Of a stretch of DNA of 64,000 nt, positions 1 through 15,567 are shown piece by piece; position 1 is the stretch's first letter, and every line of letters starts with the position of its first letter. The notes under the pieces were generated by a model. That model saw only the letters and a list, made by a program, of their open reading frames with translations, did not search any database and had not been told where the DNA came from. Source of the stretch: Zhengitettix transpicula (lineage: Eukaryota; Arthropoda; Insecta; Orthoptera; Tetrigidae); the NCBI GenBank assembly GCA_037074705.1, contig CM073595.1, positions 68,372,139 to 68,436,138 of the forward strand, read 5' to 3'. Both the position numbers and the translations under genes were made by a program.

Positions 1-403
1 CGTAGAATTTTATTTTGGTAAATTTAATTTTGTATAAAATGTGCTGTTTTTCTAGAACCTATATAATTTGATACTTTGAAGAAAATCTGAAAAAATCTAC
101 ATTTTAATACCCCTCTAAAGAAGCTTTTAATGTTTAGCACACAACAGTGCCAAATTTCAAAACAACACAATTTTTATTATCAGCATTATGTTCGACATTC
201 ACTGCCTAATTAAAGGATAATACATCTGTTCACACATTTGCTATTGCAATGAAAACTTTATGCACAATATATATCAACAAAATGGCCCGGGAAAAGAAAT
301 ATTTGTTGACATAATGCGATAATGTTGAGAAATAAATTTTTCAATGGAAAATTTATTAGCTATATTTACCAGAATATCAATCCTAACCAAATGAGTTATC
401 AAT

Positions 404-715
404 TTGACCTTGTCACATTTCCTTATTTGGAAAAGAAAGAGGGATGACAGAGAGCAGTTGACTTACCTTAAATCAACAGGTGGCGTAAGCTGGGACAAAA
501 TAAAATTGCAATTTTTCAAGGGCCTCAGCTGCATCTTCAAAATAGTAGGTCTGAACTGCATGCTGTGGAGTGTTTCTCCTTTCTCCTGAAGAAGGAGGCT
601 AGTGCTTCTGAAAATTTGAAGAACTTCCTTCTGTCCTAAGTGGCAACGATGAGCTTCAATTTCAGATAAGCCACCACCTTTCTCTCTTTCCTTTCCATAC
701 AAATTATTTATTTTT
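404..715. repeat. Copy of an interspersed fold-back repeat family
   Basis: This stretch lies just beyond the PAXBP1 3' end. Its sequence from about 600 to 703 is the reverse complement of 34110-34210 (same words for the 'chopped' stretch GGCAACGATGAGCTTCAATTT and the CTTTCTCTCTTTCC edge). Its left part around 404-500 matches 34340-34440 in inverse orientation. It contains no credible gene; short open frames here are incidental. Other copies lie at 15240-15480, 15600-15822 and 34100-34665. Confidence 0.6.
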
Positions 716-774
716 TATATAGGTAGTTTCTTCAATTAAATAACAAGACCATGTAAAGACTTGAGTAAAAAAAA

Positions 775-780
775 TTTATT
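775..780 (-). terminator. Polyadenylation signal of the PAXBP1 gene
   Basis: On the minus strand this reads AATAAA, about 255 bases beyond the stop codon at 1033. It is followed by a T-rich/A-rich stretch. It is the first canonical hexamer I found past the stop, so the 3' UTR is probably about 280 bases. Inferred from position only. Confidence 0.5.
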
Positions 781-1032
781 GCATGTAAGGTACTTGGTAA
801 CAATTTTCCTCTTATTTCTCCGTTAATTAACACCCATCCTTGAAAATTTTGCGATGATTTTAAACAGTGTTGATTCAAATGCAGTTATATGTCTACCTAG
901 ATATAGACAAAAGACTGCTTAAATGCTCTAGGCATGTTAAACAAAAGTGTACATTTATAAGAAAATGTCATGAGCACTTTGTAAACACTGGCAATTCTTA
1001 ACCCACAAAATGGTATTTTTTTAAAAACTAAT

Positions 1033-4000
1033 TTATGTGGAACTCGACGATGTTGTGGCACTCGTCTCTAAACTATCACGAATTTTTGTAATATTCTCGA
1101 TGGCTTCCCTGCAAAGCAAACATTAATTGTTGTTAAATATTACTCAGATAAATTTTCTATTATTATTGTAAGTTACATCACAATGGTTCAGTCCAAAACA
1201 GTAAGACAAAAATGTTTTCTACATGATAAAATTATTATAATTACTTTCAATTGTTTGAGACACACCTACTGAATTGAACTACATACAATTCATAAAAATA
1301 GATAAAATTACCATTACAAATTTTCTTTTATGATCACTACATTACTTTTATATTATAACAACTAATTAAAGAATATATAAATAAAAGGCAATTGTACAAT
1401 ACTTGAAAAATTGACAAGTTCTGAGATATTATTACAATAATAAAATTTGTTCCTAAATATTAAATTGTGGAGGAAACCAGCAACCAACCAAATTCTTGGG
1501 TTACATTTTGTTTTTATTCAAGGCAAAGCCAGAAAATACTATTCAAAGACGTAAATCCTTTTAGTATTCAATCACACTCTGACCAACATACTCATACAAA
1601 TGACACTGTCATAAGATAGTCTACATTAATATAAACCATACATCAGCCAACAAGGAATCCATAAAGGTTCAAGAATAATAAGAAACAAAATCAACTGCTA
1701 AGATGAAACTCTATTTTCTTCCAAATAAATGTACTATAACATTATAGCACTATTTGGTGTTGATAGAAAAATCTAATCAACATTTGAAATACAAAAGATT
1801 GACATCATACAAATGTAATTAAATTTACTTACCTGCCAGCTGGAGTGTTAGTATCTATAGATTGAGCTATGTTCTTGAGTTGATTGATAAACATTTGCAA
1901 CTGAGGTCGGCTGCTGGACTGTTGAAACCACCATCTTGGGAATGTTGAAACTACCTGAAAAATTTAAATTCAGATTGTTGTAGTATAGCAGTATTTTTGT
2001 AATTATAACTTAAAATTACTGGTAGAATTTATGTCACTAAAGTGAAGTCAATTATAATTCTATAAGTAATTGACTAGGTGAAAATCCACCTCATATTACT
2101 TAAATGATTTCTACATTTATCTCAGTCATACAATACTTACCATATTACATTTTGCAGCAGCATCAATTGAATCACACATTCTCAATGCTGCTAGCAAATA
2201 CCGGTTTAAGAGGGAAGTTACAGCAACCTCTTGCAAAACTTTGTCACTTACAATACCTTGCCAACTTAAAAGGTTTCGTAACAGTTTGACAGCTGAACCA
2301 AATTGACGTTGAAAAAACAGCCCAACACTGCCCCCCTTCATTTCCAGAACTCTGAAAATAATAATTAATCATATATAAACCACATTCTGAAAAAAAAATT
2401 ATTATGCATGTCATACAAAATGAAAAATTACAATAAAACTATAATCAAAACAGTTGTAATGTTTGATATTTTAAATAGTCATAAATGCATGGTGTGTGAG
2501 ATGTGCATTAGAATAAATATATTTTAAAGAATATTTCTAGTTATTTCTTCCTGTAACAAAAAGTTTGTTCTATTATTCAACACCAGTCAATTTATTATAG
2601 GGTGTTGTATAAGGAACACACCAACACATATTTTCTTAAAAAAGCTTGAAAGTAGTAATGTGTCACATCCTTGAACAAATTATTTCAGTATAATTAATTA
2701 AATATTTTAAAACAACATAACTTACTGCCTAGGATATAGAGGAATGAAAATATCATTCTCAATGGCAGCTTTCATTTTTTCAATTACTGCCATCATAAAC
2801 TGCTGCAATGGTTTACTCTGTGGTGTTAAGGTTGGGTAGTCATTTAACATTTTGTTTAAGAGACCTACTAGCCGTAAAGTCTGTGATGTTGACATTGGAT
2901 CCCATTGAGCTTCCACCAATTCTAAAATTCAGGTAGTGAAATAAATTAACATTATAAAAAGCATAAGTGTACAATTTGTTAGTGTATAAATTTGAATACT
3001 AATCACACTAATAAATAACATTATACCATAATAAATGTTATAAATATAATGTTATAATAAGAATATGTAACCTATACTATATTCTACATAGAAAAGGTCC
3101 ATTATTTAAAATTGCCTTTTTTATATAATTTTAGAAGTAAAAGTATGCTTAAATTCAAATAAGTGATAAATATAACAGTGCCATAATAAATTTATGTTCC
3201 TTACTTTTAGAACAAAAGAAAAATTAATACACAATTCTGACACATAACAATATATGCTAATAATTAATTCCCAGTTACTCACATTGTAATAATATATTTA
3301 GACAAGTATTCAATGTTTTTTAAGATTTTAAGATTGATGCAAAAGGAATATGATTTTTAAATTCAAGTAATTTAAATTTATTTAATTTACATCAATCTTA
3401 ATTTCAATGCATTTAAAAAAAATATTAATAGACTTTGTGCAACAAATAAGGGGCTAATAAAATAGTTTTTGTATGTTTATTTGAGATTTTACAACGATTA
3501 ATGTGTTTCAATATATTCATATAAAACTTACTGGTAAGTTTAGTAAGAATGATTTTTTCTACTATTGATGGTACAAGATTGACATCAGGATCTTCTCTCA
3601 AAGAACTCATTGTTTCAGAATCCTCGAGACCATACAGTAGGAGAGTATCATGCCATTTGTGTCTTTCAAATTCAACAGCTTCCTGTTGAATAAGATAAAA
3701 AGTTGAGCAATTAATAATTTTACAAGAACAGAATGAAAAACAAGATATAAATTAGAATATAAGACAAACTACTTCCAGAATTATTACTATAGATTGATAC
3801 TTGATTATTATAATGCCGAAAACCAATGTTCAGTTGATTTAATAACATATTCTGTGATAATATATTTTTTTAAAAAAGTACTTACCAAGTTTTTCAAATT
3901 TAAAGTAATTTTCTAATCCCTATTTAAAGTTAAGAGTAATGTTTACTTTGATTATCCATTTCAGAAACAATGTTCTTTGCATGAATCAAATAGAACTCTT

Positions 4001-4179
4001 TTCAACAACCTCATAACATGGGACAAGAAAATGATCTAAGACTGAACCAGAGGAAAACTGAAAATGAATTTCAGATGGGGAGGCAGACTCACAGCAAAAG
4101 ACTATATATAAGAATGTATAAAAATAAACCTCAGTAAAATGTCCCTCATTTTGAATATCTGAGCTATACAAAGTGGAGT

Positions 4180-4268
<89 letters not shown>

Positions 4269-7200
4269 GTGTGTAAATTATGTGTGCCAAATTATGACTG
4301 ATATCATTTAATGTGGTACAGAAAAAGGAAAATTTCACTCACAGACTTTTGCAAAAGAAACATGCACATTGTGCTCTATAATCCTATTATTAAATAGAAC
4401 TTTCACATATTTCCTTATGTAAAACTCCACAAATTTTTCCAAGTCTCATGATAAATTCATAGAATGCTACAACAATTGTCTCCACTCTCAGTATAAACTT
4501 ACATTCTATATTTTGAGATCTCCTCTTAAATATTTCTGATTCTGATCAATATGAAAGTGGAAAGTAATGCATTACTTAACATAAGAATGGGAAGATTGTT
4601 GCTCAAATAATACATATAATGGGGAATCTGAAATTATTTGTATTTCACCAGTTGTTTCAAAATCAAACTTGAATTTAATTTATAAAAATTAGATTTACAA
4701 CATGGTTTCCTGCAGAAAAGCAATATAGATACAATGTTTAAAATTATTTATTATACTCATTAACTAAATGAACAACGTTGAAAGATTCCATCCTCAAAGA
4801 AAAAGAAAAATTTTCAAAAAAATCATATTAGGTTAAACAATTTATTATAATGACTTGATCTCAATTTACTACTGTAATAGCTTGTTAAATTCAATCAATT
4901 AGAGTAATTAATATTAAATTGATATAATTTTCTTACTTGCAATGGGTTCCACATTAAGAGCTTGAGTCTTAAAATAGGACCAAGAATTTTTGTTAAATTA
5001 AGACTTGCGTAAGCCTCTTTATATGACTCCATATTTGTATTGCGCCAGTTTTCAAATCTCTTCATTATACCAGCAACTGAGCAAAATTCATCAACTACAT
5101 CATCAAATACAAGCTTCGCATCTGATTCTATAATTTCTGAAAGTCAAATTTCAAATACAATTACATATTGATACAATGAAAACAAATATAGTTATAGATA
5201 AGAAAGAAAAGATTTTTTGATTAATATAATGGTGTATATTATGAGAATTAGTAAAATTTATAAGACACTGGCTTTGCCCGGGTTGTCATAATTAAACTCA
5301 GTGACATCCATAAACCCAGCTTTTACTCCAATCTCACTTGTTTTTGCATATTTTTTTTTGCAACAACCCTCCACCACCACCCCTAAGAGTGCTCCCCTCA
5401 CATGCTGAAGGGGGTTGAAATAATACTCACAAGAAACATTTGGAGAAATACTATCAATCTGATTGACCCCAAAAATATGTATTCAATGCAAATAGTTTTA
5501 GCATGTTTGAAAATTACCTCCGCCACCCCTAGGTGTGGTAGCTGTGTCTTACCCTGACAAGGCTTGTTTCTAGTTCAAAGGGAACAAGTGTACAAAATTT
5601 GGTCAAATTTGCTCTACAGGTGTAGATTTGTGTGTGGAAACCACACAAACAGTAAATTTTATTTATTAGATTAGGTTTTATAAAGTTCAATGTTTCCAGA
5701 TAAGTCCAATTTACTGTACAGACCACACTCATATTCAAGCATATTCCTTGCAATGTGTCAGATCTATACAGAAGAAACCTACACATAATATATCTCTTTC
5801 TTGCTGGTTAACTTTCAATGTTTCAACCATTTTATTTCACCATCTTCTAGGTACCGTAACTTATTAAGACTTTTACTTCATCTTTCACTATCTTACTTTA
5901 CTGACATAACTGTCAAATTTAGAATGTAGTTTTAAAGATTTTAACTTGTAATGTAAATTACATAATGGGCATAGATTTCCTCCCAAAGTGTCACTACAAC
6001 ATTATCTTCAATACTTCACATATTATAAAAACTTTATCTGGCAATTGTAATATTTAACAGTATGTGCAAAACTATATTTTGCAATTGGAATTTTAAGATG
6101 ATTGTTTAAAATTACATAAGCTGTAATTTCATACCAATATTGTTTAGCCAGAAGAAAGTGATACTAACATGCAAAATGATATGATTATTTTATGTAGTGC
6201 ACAATATTTTGTCCTATTAAAAATTAAATTGGCTGTCTTGTAGTAAATGATTCACATACCAATTAGAGACCAACAATGAGTCAACATTTCAAGGGATATT
6301 AGGTGACTTAATTACTCACCCCACAGATTCCTGAATGCTGTCACTTCAAGTTCAGTCATTTCATCATCACTTGACATGCCTTCGACATGGTGAATGCTGT
6401 CCCTAAGTTCACGGACCCTTCTGCGCCGAGTTCTCCTTCCTTCCCTTTCAGCAACACGTCGTGCTCGTGCATCCGTAAGTTCTTGATTACGTTTTGCAGT
6501 CGACATTGTAGTCTTTTCTGAAACATAAAATAATATGCCCCATTAATCACTGTCAAAATTTAAATTTTAAATGCACAATATAACAGATACAAAAACTTGT
6601 CTGTGAATTATGAATAGTAGAAGATGTTAACTACATTAGTAATATTCTTTCACGAAGAATTTACCATCAATATTTTGGGGGATATAAAAGCTTCAATTTA
6701 ACTATAAAATTGGTTTAAACACTGTAATCTTCATGAATATGAAATCTCACAATGCAACAAATAAATGTTGTGGGAAGTCATACGGAATAAAGATTGGTTA
6801 CAATATTGGAGAGGGTATTAAGTTTACATTTAGAGAGATATTATCCTCCTTTTCCAGGAAACTGATAACACTGTCTCCCTTTCTTGTCCACACTAATTAT
6901 CTTTACTTGTTAAAAGAGAAAAGTAATTTCATCCTTACCAAATCTTTCAAAAAGATATTATGCTTAATAACTTATTGAAGAAATGTAGAATTTTATGTAT
7001 GACACAAAAATTGTGTGAGTAATGTTTACTGACTGGATTTGGGTGTAAATTCTTCAGCTTGATCTCGAATGTCTTGACGCCTCCGTTCCATCAATTCTTC
7101 TGCGCGCTTTTTCAATAGACTCAGCAGTCTCTGCTCCAGGGCTGCTATTACCGGAACCTGCAAAGTATAAAAGTATTAAAATACAAAATATGTTCACAAT

Positions 7201-8367
7201 TGTTATATGACTTCATACTGGTGACATTTAAGTTGAAAACTCTAACTAGTGGCTGTCTCAACTGGTTTATATGATTGGTATTCTGAAGTGTTTAGGTTTT
7301 GCTAGATACAATTTAAAACAAAGTGACACAAATGAGAATATTAATTAGCTTCATATAAGCATAGAATGGAAGTGTATATTTGATGATTAAATAAGACATG
7401 TATATAAACAGAATGAAGTATAAATTAACTTGTACTTTCAGAAATAGTAGGGAAATAAAAGCAGGGAAAAACACTATATACTACTAACAGTTGTTTTTTA
7501 CATTGGTAGTGGCACAAAATTCTGTTTTATTTCTGTCTGTTGGGAAGGAATCAAACTGTCATTCTGTTTTTCAGTCTTAAATTCATACTTACCTTTATGT
7601 GTATGTGAAAAGTAAAAAAAGAGAAGGAAACACATTCTCTACTTCTGTACAAACCTACAATATTTATGTGATATAAGCAATTACTTACATATCACACTTT
7701 GAATATTAACTTTACTTGTGTAAATAAAGAAAAGCAGTCACAAAGACTACATAACAGAAATTAGGAGAACAAATACAATGTGTTAAATTTTCATTCAACA
7801 CAGAATATTTGAAGTAGAGCTCACAATATCTGAACAAATTGGACACAAGGTAAATAATTGAGTGGACATTTATCCTAATCTACAATAAGAAGAGAGATAA
7901 AAAAAACCAAAAAAGTAATTATATTCCAATAGGAACACACCTGTGATATTCAAGTATGCCATGCATACTATTAAGGCTTGGCAATTATGAATAGCAAAAA
8001 TATATGTTTAAACACACAAATGGCTGACATGAGGTTTTTGTTTGTGGAGGGTTAAAAGATTTGGATTGTGTAATTTTCCAGACAATTTCTGATGGAACAA
8101 ATGCAACCCTCACACAGAGCTAGGTAGTATGGGACAGAGTGTTGGGTTTAAACAGGATGGCAATATGTTAAGTGAAGGTACTAGATAAGTTTAGTTGGTT
8201 TTATGTGGACCAAGATAGTAATGTGCCAAAATTAAAAGACTATGCCAAGGAAGGCGGTGAATCCATAGTATAATTGACTATTATTAAATATTATAAATTG
8301 GTGTTGTTTACCTTTTTTAAATTTACAGATACTGATGAATATGGCTTAGGGAGGTCAAAACCTCCAG

Positions 8368-8427
<60 letters not shown>

Positions 8428-11400
8428 AATAAAAAAAATTGGGACTGTATGAGCTTATTTTATTTTTATATTCAAAGGTGAATCTTGTAGTGGAATAGTT
8501 CCAAGTTTCAAAATATCTGTAGAGAATATGTATCAAAGGAGATTTTTCCTGCATATATCAAAAGGATAGGTGTCCCATAAGTTAAACAGGAATATAATCA
8601 AGTTTGAAACAAATATATATAAAAAAAAGTAATCCAGTTATCACTCCACTCGCCAAATTATATTAATTCATATCATGGCAGAAAGAAAGTACAGAAGCAG
8701 CCTTTTGAATCAGATATGTGAATGTTCTATGAGAGAGACAAGAAAAAGTAGTAGATGCATAAGTATTTTAATAGTTAGTTTTATAAAATAAGATGAGTTA
8801 GAAGATATATTGCTTCAAACTATGAAACAATACCAAGTATATAATAATTTGCAACACAATAATTTGTGAATAAAAATATAGAAAGTATAAAACGTAGACG
8901 TAGCACTTGACATTTAGTTAAAATTGTAGTTGAAACATATAAAACATATCACAATAGAATTTGCTACAAACATAAGTGCTGACAATTTTGTTTCTTTTTT
9001 GAGAATGTAATTCTGATGAAAGGATGAGGGTAGTACTTTAAATAGTAAAAAAAAGAAAAAAAGGGATATTTTTAAATAAATACAAGCCCCACTTTTTTTT
9101 GAATGTCTCTGATGAACTAGCTAAGGTTTAACATCTGTAGCAGGAAAAGGAAATGCAGAATAATTGAAGAGAAAATTTCTTTGCCAAATATGAGTAATTT
9201 AAAATATCTATGCCACTTTTCATAACTAGATATTAAAAACAATTTCAAGTGCTTGCATATATTGTTTACAACGCTGAACATAATGACAAAAAATTAGGAG
9301 CACTCAAATAAAAAAGGATTAACATCATGAATATATAACATAAACAGAGCAGAGAGAAATTTATTCCACACTACACAACTTACTATACTACAATTTAAAT
9401 ACTTTGTAATTTGTATCAAAACTTATCCATCATTTTACCAGCACCTTAACATTATACTACAAGGACTCAATACAGAGAAGATATGGCTGAACCCTGCTAA
9501 ACATGGGATTGAAAAAGTTTAAAATGTAATCAACAATTATGAAAAGTAGTTCTAAAAGCAACATATTTCTTGTTCAATCCCATGCTGCTGACACCACAAC
9601 AGTCCGAACATATATGAACCCACCTTCTCATCTAGACACTCTACCAAGTCTGTGACATACCCACGCAACTCTTGGTAAAATCTGAATCTCTCGGCTAGCG
9701 TTGGGCCTTCCTTCTCCAATTCTTCAGCATCATTCTCGTGCAAATCAATCTTCTCATTGATCTGGTCTAGTAGATGGCAGTTACTATGATGATATTCTTT
9801 CATTTGAGTTAACCTATGCAAAGAAAAATTGTTTCTTGATTGTATTATTTTTAAACATAATTGATAATAACAAGAAATAAGAAGATCTGAAAGTTTATAG
9901 TAAAATATTAACACAATTTAAGCACAGAAACCACTTGAAACTTTTACCACATGTTTATATATTCCAAGTATATGTAAACATAACATAAGTCTATTAACAA
10001 TGGTAGAGTCCATATTTTGCATTCTTCCAATAGAGATTTTTATCCATCCAGAATAATTACAAGACCAGAGTCATTTGAATATTTAAAGTGTTCCTAAAAC
10101 TATCACACTAACACTGGCATCAATAAGGCAAATATAATTATGTTTTCAAAAGCCAAAATTAAGGAACAATACTACTTTCACATTCATTATTATTTTTCCA
10201 ATTGGAATTAGCTAAAATATGTCGCTGTGTATGTATATAGGAATAATTTTGATAATAAATTAAGACAGTAAAACAAAATTTGTTTGATACGAAACAAACA
10301 AATGTAGAATACAAATCAGAAGTTAAAAATTCCATGAATATTGTGTACCTCTTGTAGTATTATCTCCAACTCTAAATACAGATTTCACAGAGAAACTGTC
10401 ATATTGCTTCACATAATTTACAAATTCAACTGCTTATTTTCATACATTTTAAAAGAAAACATTAATTTAGTTATATTTTCATAGATTTCTGTGGTGTACG
10501 TAAAAAAAAAAAGAGTGCGCCATGGAATGATTTAAGGATTGAAAAACCGATGCAAATATTATGTCAAATGTGGAGTATAATTCTTGATGATTAACTACGG
10601 AAACTGGAAAGTCATATTAATTAAAGTAAAAAATATAGTGAAAGAAGTTACTTTAAAAATTATAGGAATAGTACATGAAAATGTCAGGAATTATGAAGCA
10701 TATTTTAAACCCCTTCTGTTAGAAGCTCTCTTGGAAGTATTTCAGCCAAGTAAGGAAGTGATGTATATTCTCAAGTCTCACCTGTTATTACATCAACTTA
10801 TGTGTTGTGTCAGTAAAGGAAATCTAATAAGGTTGGCTATTACCTGTCCCGTAGTCTTTTTGCAATCATTTCTGGACTTTCACACTCAGTAGTGATTGAT
10901 ACAGGAATTGTTTCTGGCATTGGCATATACATTCCACCATACTGGCTCATCACAAATACTGGATTCACAAATTGTGTATAAACAGCTACTTGCTGAGGCA
11001 CACTACTGAACTGAAAAAACATACACAATTTAAATTTATAATATGGCACAACACTCTAATTCTATATAATATCATTGTACAAACATTAAATGAATATTCA
11101 CACACACATTTTATAACTGGCCAGTCAAGTTATCCAATCACTAAATTTTATATAATAAATTACCATTGTAATGAACAATAAATAATTAATTTCAATTTTA
11201 TAACATTACACAATTTTAAATGTCAATGCAATAAATAAAATCAACAAGAAGCATAGTAAAAGAAAATTAATTTTTATAATAAATATAGTTTTTTAAAAAA
11301 ATGCAAAATTATGCAAATATGTACTAGGAAATGGTTAGTAAAGAGAAATTTTCTTGAAAAAATAGTAATAAACATATAACAGAAGCTCAGTAATAAATTG

Positions 11401-14400
11401 ATAATAAATAAATAAACAGAAAACTAGCAACTTGATTTTTGCCTTAATAGCAGATTTATTTGGTTTTGGAAAGATTTTAACAATTCTGATGCTCATTGTT
11501 ATGGAAATTTGTTTTGGTTTACTTTTTCCATAACAGTACTGTTGCCATTGCCAAATCAAGTTTATCTACTAACTACGGGATACATAATACTGTATTGAGA
11601 CATGATGCGTGGCATATATGAATAATAACAATGGCCTGTCTACCAATGAAAACCTTGGACAGAGGAAAAATACAAATAAATACATCATCATCACATGTAA
11701 ACATAAACTACTCAAATTTTATGGATTGGCAGGGTATTTATATGAGTTATCTCCTTTATGTGATAAAGGGTATGCTCCTATCAGTCAACTTTGGAGGACA
11801 CAAACTTAACCAGGTATGTTACAAAAATCTGTCTCTAATTCCTATGCATCACATTAATCAATTATGGTCATGTTGCTCTTTCAAACATATTTGCACAAAC
11901 CAGTTCAAACACCTTCATAACCTGAGAGAGTGCAACTCACTCAACTGTCATGTAACCAGATAAACTAACTTACAACAAGTAATTTTATATTTAACATTTT
12001 CAATTAACTGCATATAATAAAATAATTTATTCCTAAATACAATAAAAACATTTGAAAAGAAGTTTATCGTCAACAATCAGTTTTATGATAGAAATAATAA
12101 TTTACCTAAAAAATACCTATAAAATAATTTATTCCTAAATACAAGAAAAACATTTGAAAAGAAGTTTATCGTCAACAATCAGTTTTATGATAGAAATAAT
12201 AATTTACCTGTGCTCCTGCTACACCTTTCCGTATCTGTTGTGATTCCCATTCTTCATCTTCTCCCCTGTCACTTAGCTCTTCCAGTTCTGAAAAAAAGGA
12301 TCTGTTAAAAATACTAGTCCAAAATAGTGACAGGGAAGCAAATGTTACACGTTAAAATCTTCGACAGATCTTATATCTATTTATAGTTAAATATCTGCTT
12401 CTGATGTTGCTACTACTACATGAATATTACATAAACATTTTTACTGTGTGATATTTGATTTATTTGATTCATAAATTAAAATATAAAAGTTAGAAGAAAT
12501 TCTACAGACAAATATCTACTTAAATGTGTATGAGTCACACTAGTACGTTTCTTAGATGTCTATTACTTAATATTTATGTTTAAGAGTATGATTTCTGCAA
12601 CTTTATAATTAATTAAACCAGTAAAGGTATAAAGATCATCTAAGCACCAATTAGTGATAATTATCAAGGTTTTGTATTTCCACAACAGAGAAAAGCCAAA
12701 GCATAGCAACACAAATGGTAATTTGAAGGTACAAAGACAGTTGTAAGTTAGTAAAGAGAGCAACATTCTGCAAACTCATAAGATCAGAAGTCTTACAAAC
12801 TACTACTACTACTACTAGCTAATCTTGAATGTCTCCCTATATGAAATTTGACTTTCTTACTTTTTTAATATGAACAGTTAATATTTCCCCATGAAAAGGT
12901 ACTTTTAAATTCTTTGGAATGTAAATAATAATTTTCATTACCATTTCCTTGTGCAGCTAAAAATGCTTCACGAATTTTTTCCTTATCACGAGCTCCTGTA
13001 TTAATTTCCATATTGATTCTTTCTTCATCATCAATAGTATCATTTTCATCTTCTTCTCTTACTAGACGGGATTTGTTATCACCTCTGTGAAAAAGTACAC
13101 ATTAAAGAATAATTTACTTTATATAAACACTAAGTTAAGAAATCTTCCATCTTTCAAAAACAATACACTGAGAAATATACTTACATGTTGGTCTCAATTG
13201 GAATGTAATCTCCACCCATCTCTCTTGCTAACTGCCGACGTTTCCTGGCAGCATGAATCATGGCTGCATCAGGAATGTGCCCCCCTGAAAGTAATTTAAT
13301 GTAAATATTGGACTACTTTGTGCATAAAATTATAAATGAGTGACACTTGTACCATAATGAATTATAAATACTAAATATGAACAGAAACATTTTAGACTTA
13401 AGGATGATTCATCTTTGTATCTTTAAATTGCAAAATGATATAATTATATGTAAAAAGTTATAAGACTTAATTGAAAAATTTATTGTGTCTAACAATACAA
13501 AGTAAAATACTTACGTTCTAATAGAAATTTCACTTGATCTGGTTGAGAGAATTTATGATTATCCTCATCCTCTGAGCTCTCACTATCTATTTCCGCCATT
13601 TCAGCAGCTAACCCGTTTAAAATGGGAGGCATTTGCGTATTTTTAACAACAATCTACAGAAGACAAATATGAGAAATAAAACGGTTTTTTTAAAAAAATA
13701 TAAATATAAAGCAGTTGTACTGTAGTAAGATGGTAAAAGTTTCCAATCAGTATTCAGCAAATATTAATATACTGTGAGGCATGCCAAATGGTTTTTGGTG
13801 GTCATCTTGGCTGGATTTCAATTGAAATGTCTTTAGGGTGTAGCCTTATGATCCTAGTAGCAATTATATAATTTTATTTTTATTGGAAGCCATCTAGTTC
13901 ATTCTGACAGATGTGATATAACAGTTTCAATTTAAACCTGTTAACAATAGCATCTGCATTCATTGTTGCCACAGCTTGTTTGAATTTATTGAAAATTAAA
14001 TTGTGTCATAAAATTAAAGACCTATTGTTTATAACAACCTATAGGTATTACTGATTGGATCATGTTAAATCTCGTGGTTTTTTTCCCATTATTTTTATGT
14101 AACACCCCTCCATCCCATCCCCAAAGGTGCTCCCCTCTCATACCGAAAAGGAGTTGCAATGATACACAAAAATATCTGGTGAAACTCTATCTCATTGACT
14201 AAAAAAAAAAATCGATGCAAATATCGGCGTTTTTGCACGTTTGAATATTTGTGTCTTAATTTCCAGTTCTAAAGAAACAAGTGAACAAAATTTGGCCAAA
14301 TTTGCACTACGCATGTATATTTTTATGCGGATCATACATGCATTGTTTTCCCCTTCCACCCCCACTCATTGGGGCAGAAGAAGAACTTAACTGGAACGTT

Positions 14401-15513
14401 GAATGTTATAATTAAACTCAGTGACATCCATAGCCCTGGATTCAACTTCAATTTTGGCTGTTTTTACGTTATTTTTATGTAACGCTCTTCCAAACAAATA
14501 AAAATAATAAAATAAAAATATACTACTTTTCTTATATCGTTATTTCATTCCATGCCCTTTTTAAGTAAAGCTTCCCTGTAGGGTCTATGGAATCTGATTA
14601 AATAAAACAACGCACATATTAATTTGTTTGCAAAATCAATTTAAAATATCAATAATTTATAATGTATTTAGACATACACCATATAAACTGTGTTCTCAGT
14701 TTTGATAATTTTTAAATAACCAGTTAAATGTAGTGCATCTTTGTATACTCTGGTACTCTGTAAATGAAACTTTCCTACCCCCAAATCTGATGTTTCTTCC
14801 ACCAATTTATCTCCAGCTTCCTCAGTTAACACTATGTCAGCACTCTTGCTTTCCTTCTTCTTTTTCCTTTCTCTGTCTAATAATTTCATAATTTTCTTGC
14901 TTTGTGATGACTTCTTCACTTGGAATACAACCCCATCATCAGCTGTAAAAGGGAAAATGCTAGAATAAAATATTTTACTAAAGAATTGTTCACAACATAT
15001 ATTGTTAATAAAAAGTAAATTAAATTTATTATTGTGCAATAATAAAAGTGTAAAATATACAAAGTATTAGCAATTAATTGCAACTCTGTATCTTGTCTGC
15101 CATAGTAACAAATCTTTATTCTTTAGTAAGCCATGCTAATCTCTTTATCACCCTTTTCTCTTCTTATTAACAATGACTCAAAATATTTGTATTTTCTTAT
15201 AGAAATGTTTACTGTAATCGTCACATAGAATAAATCAGGTGCCCCCCTCCTGTCCAGGTCTTTGGAGTACGAAATATCAGGTGCTGGTGAAACTTTCAGG
15301 TTTTCAATAAGTATTCAGCATGCCAGTGCATGAAATGGTGTAACACTCCTTCCTGAAGAATGAGGCTGAGAGCCTCCAAGAATTTGCAGAACCTCCTTCG
15401 AGTCCCTGTAGCTACACCATACTTCAATTTCAGATAAGCCACAAGCTCTCTCTCCTTTCTTTACATACCAATATCACAATTATTTTTGAAAATCCTTACT
15501 AATATTATTAATA

Positions 15514-15567
<54 letters not shown>

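Noticed and set aside
4102..4338. Frames rich in Tyr-Ile repeats across TA tracts
   Set aside because: Translation of (TA)n microsatellite only.
11609..11963. Overlapping plus-strand frames in a PAXBP1 intron
   Set aside because: Antisense to the intron, AT-rich, no recognisable protein and no splice context.
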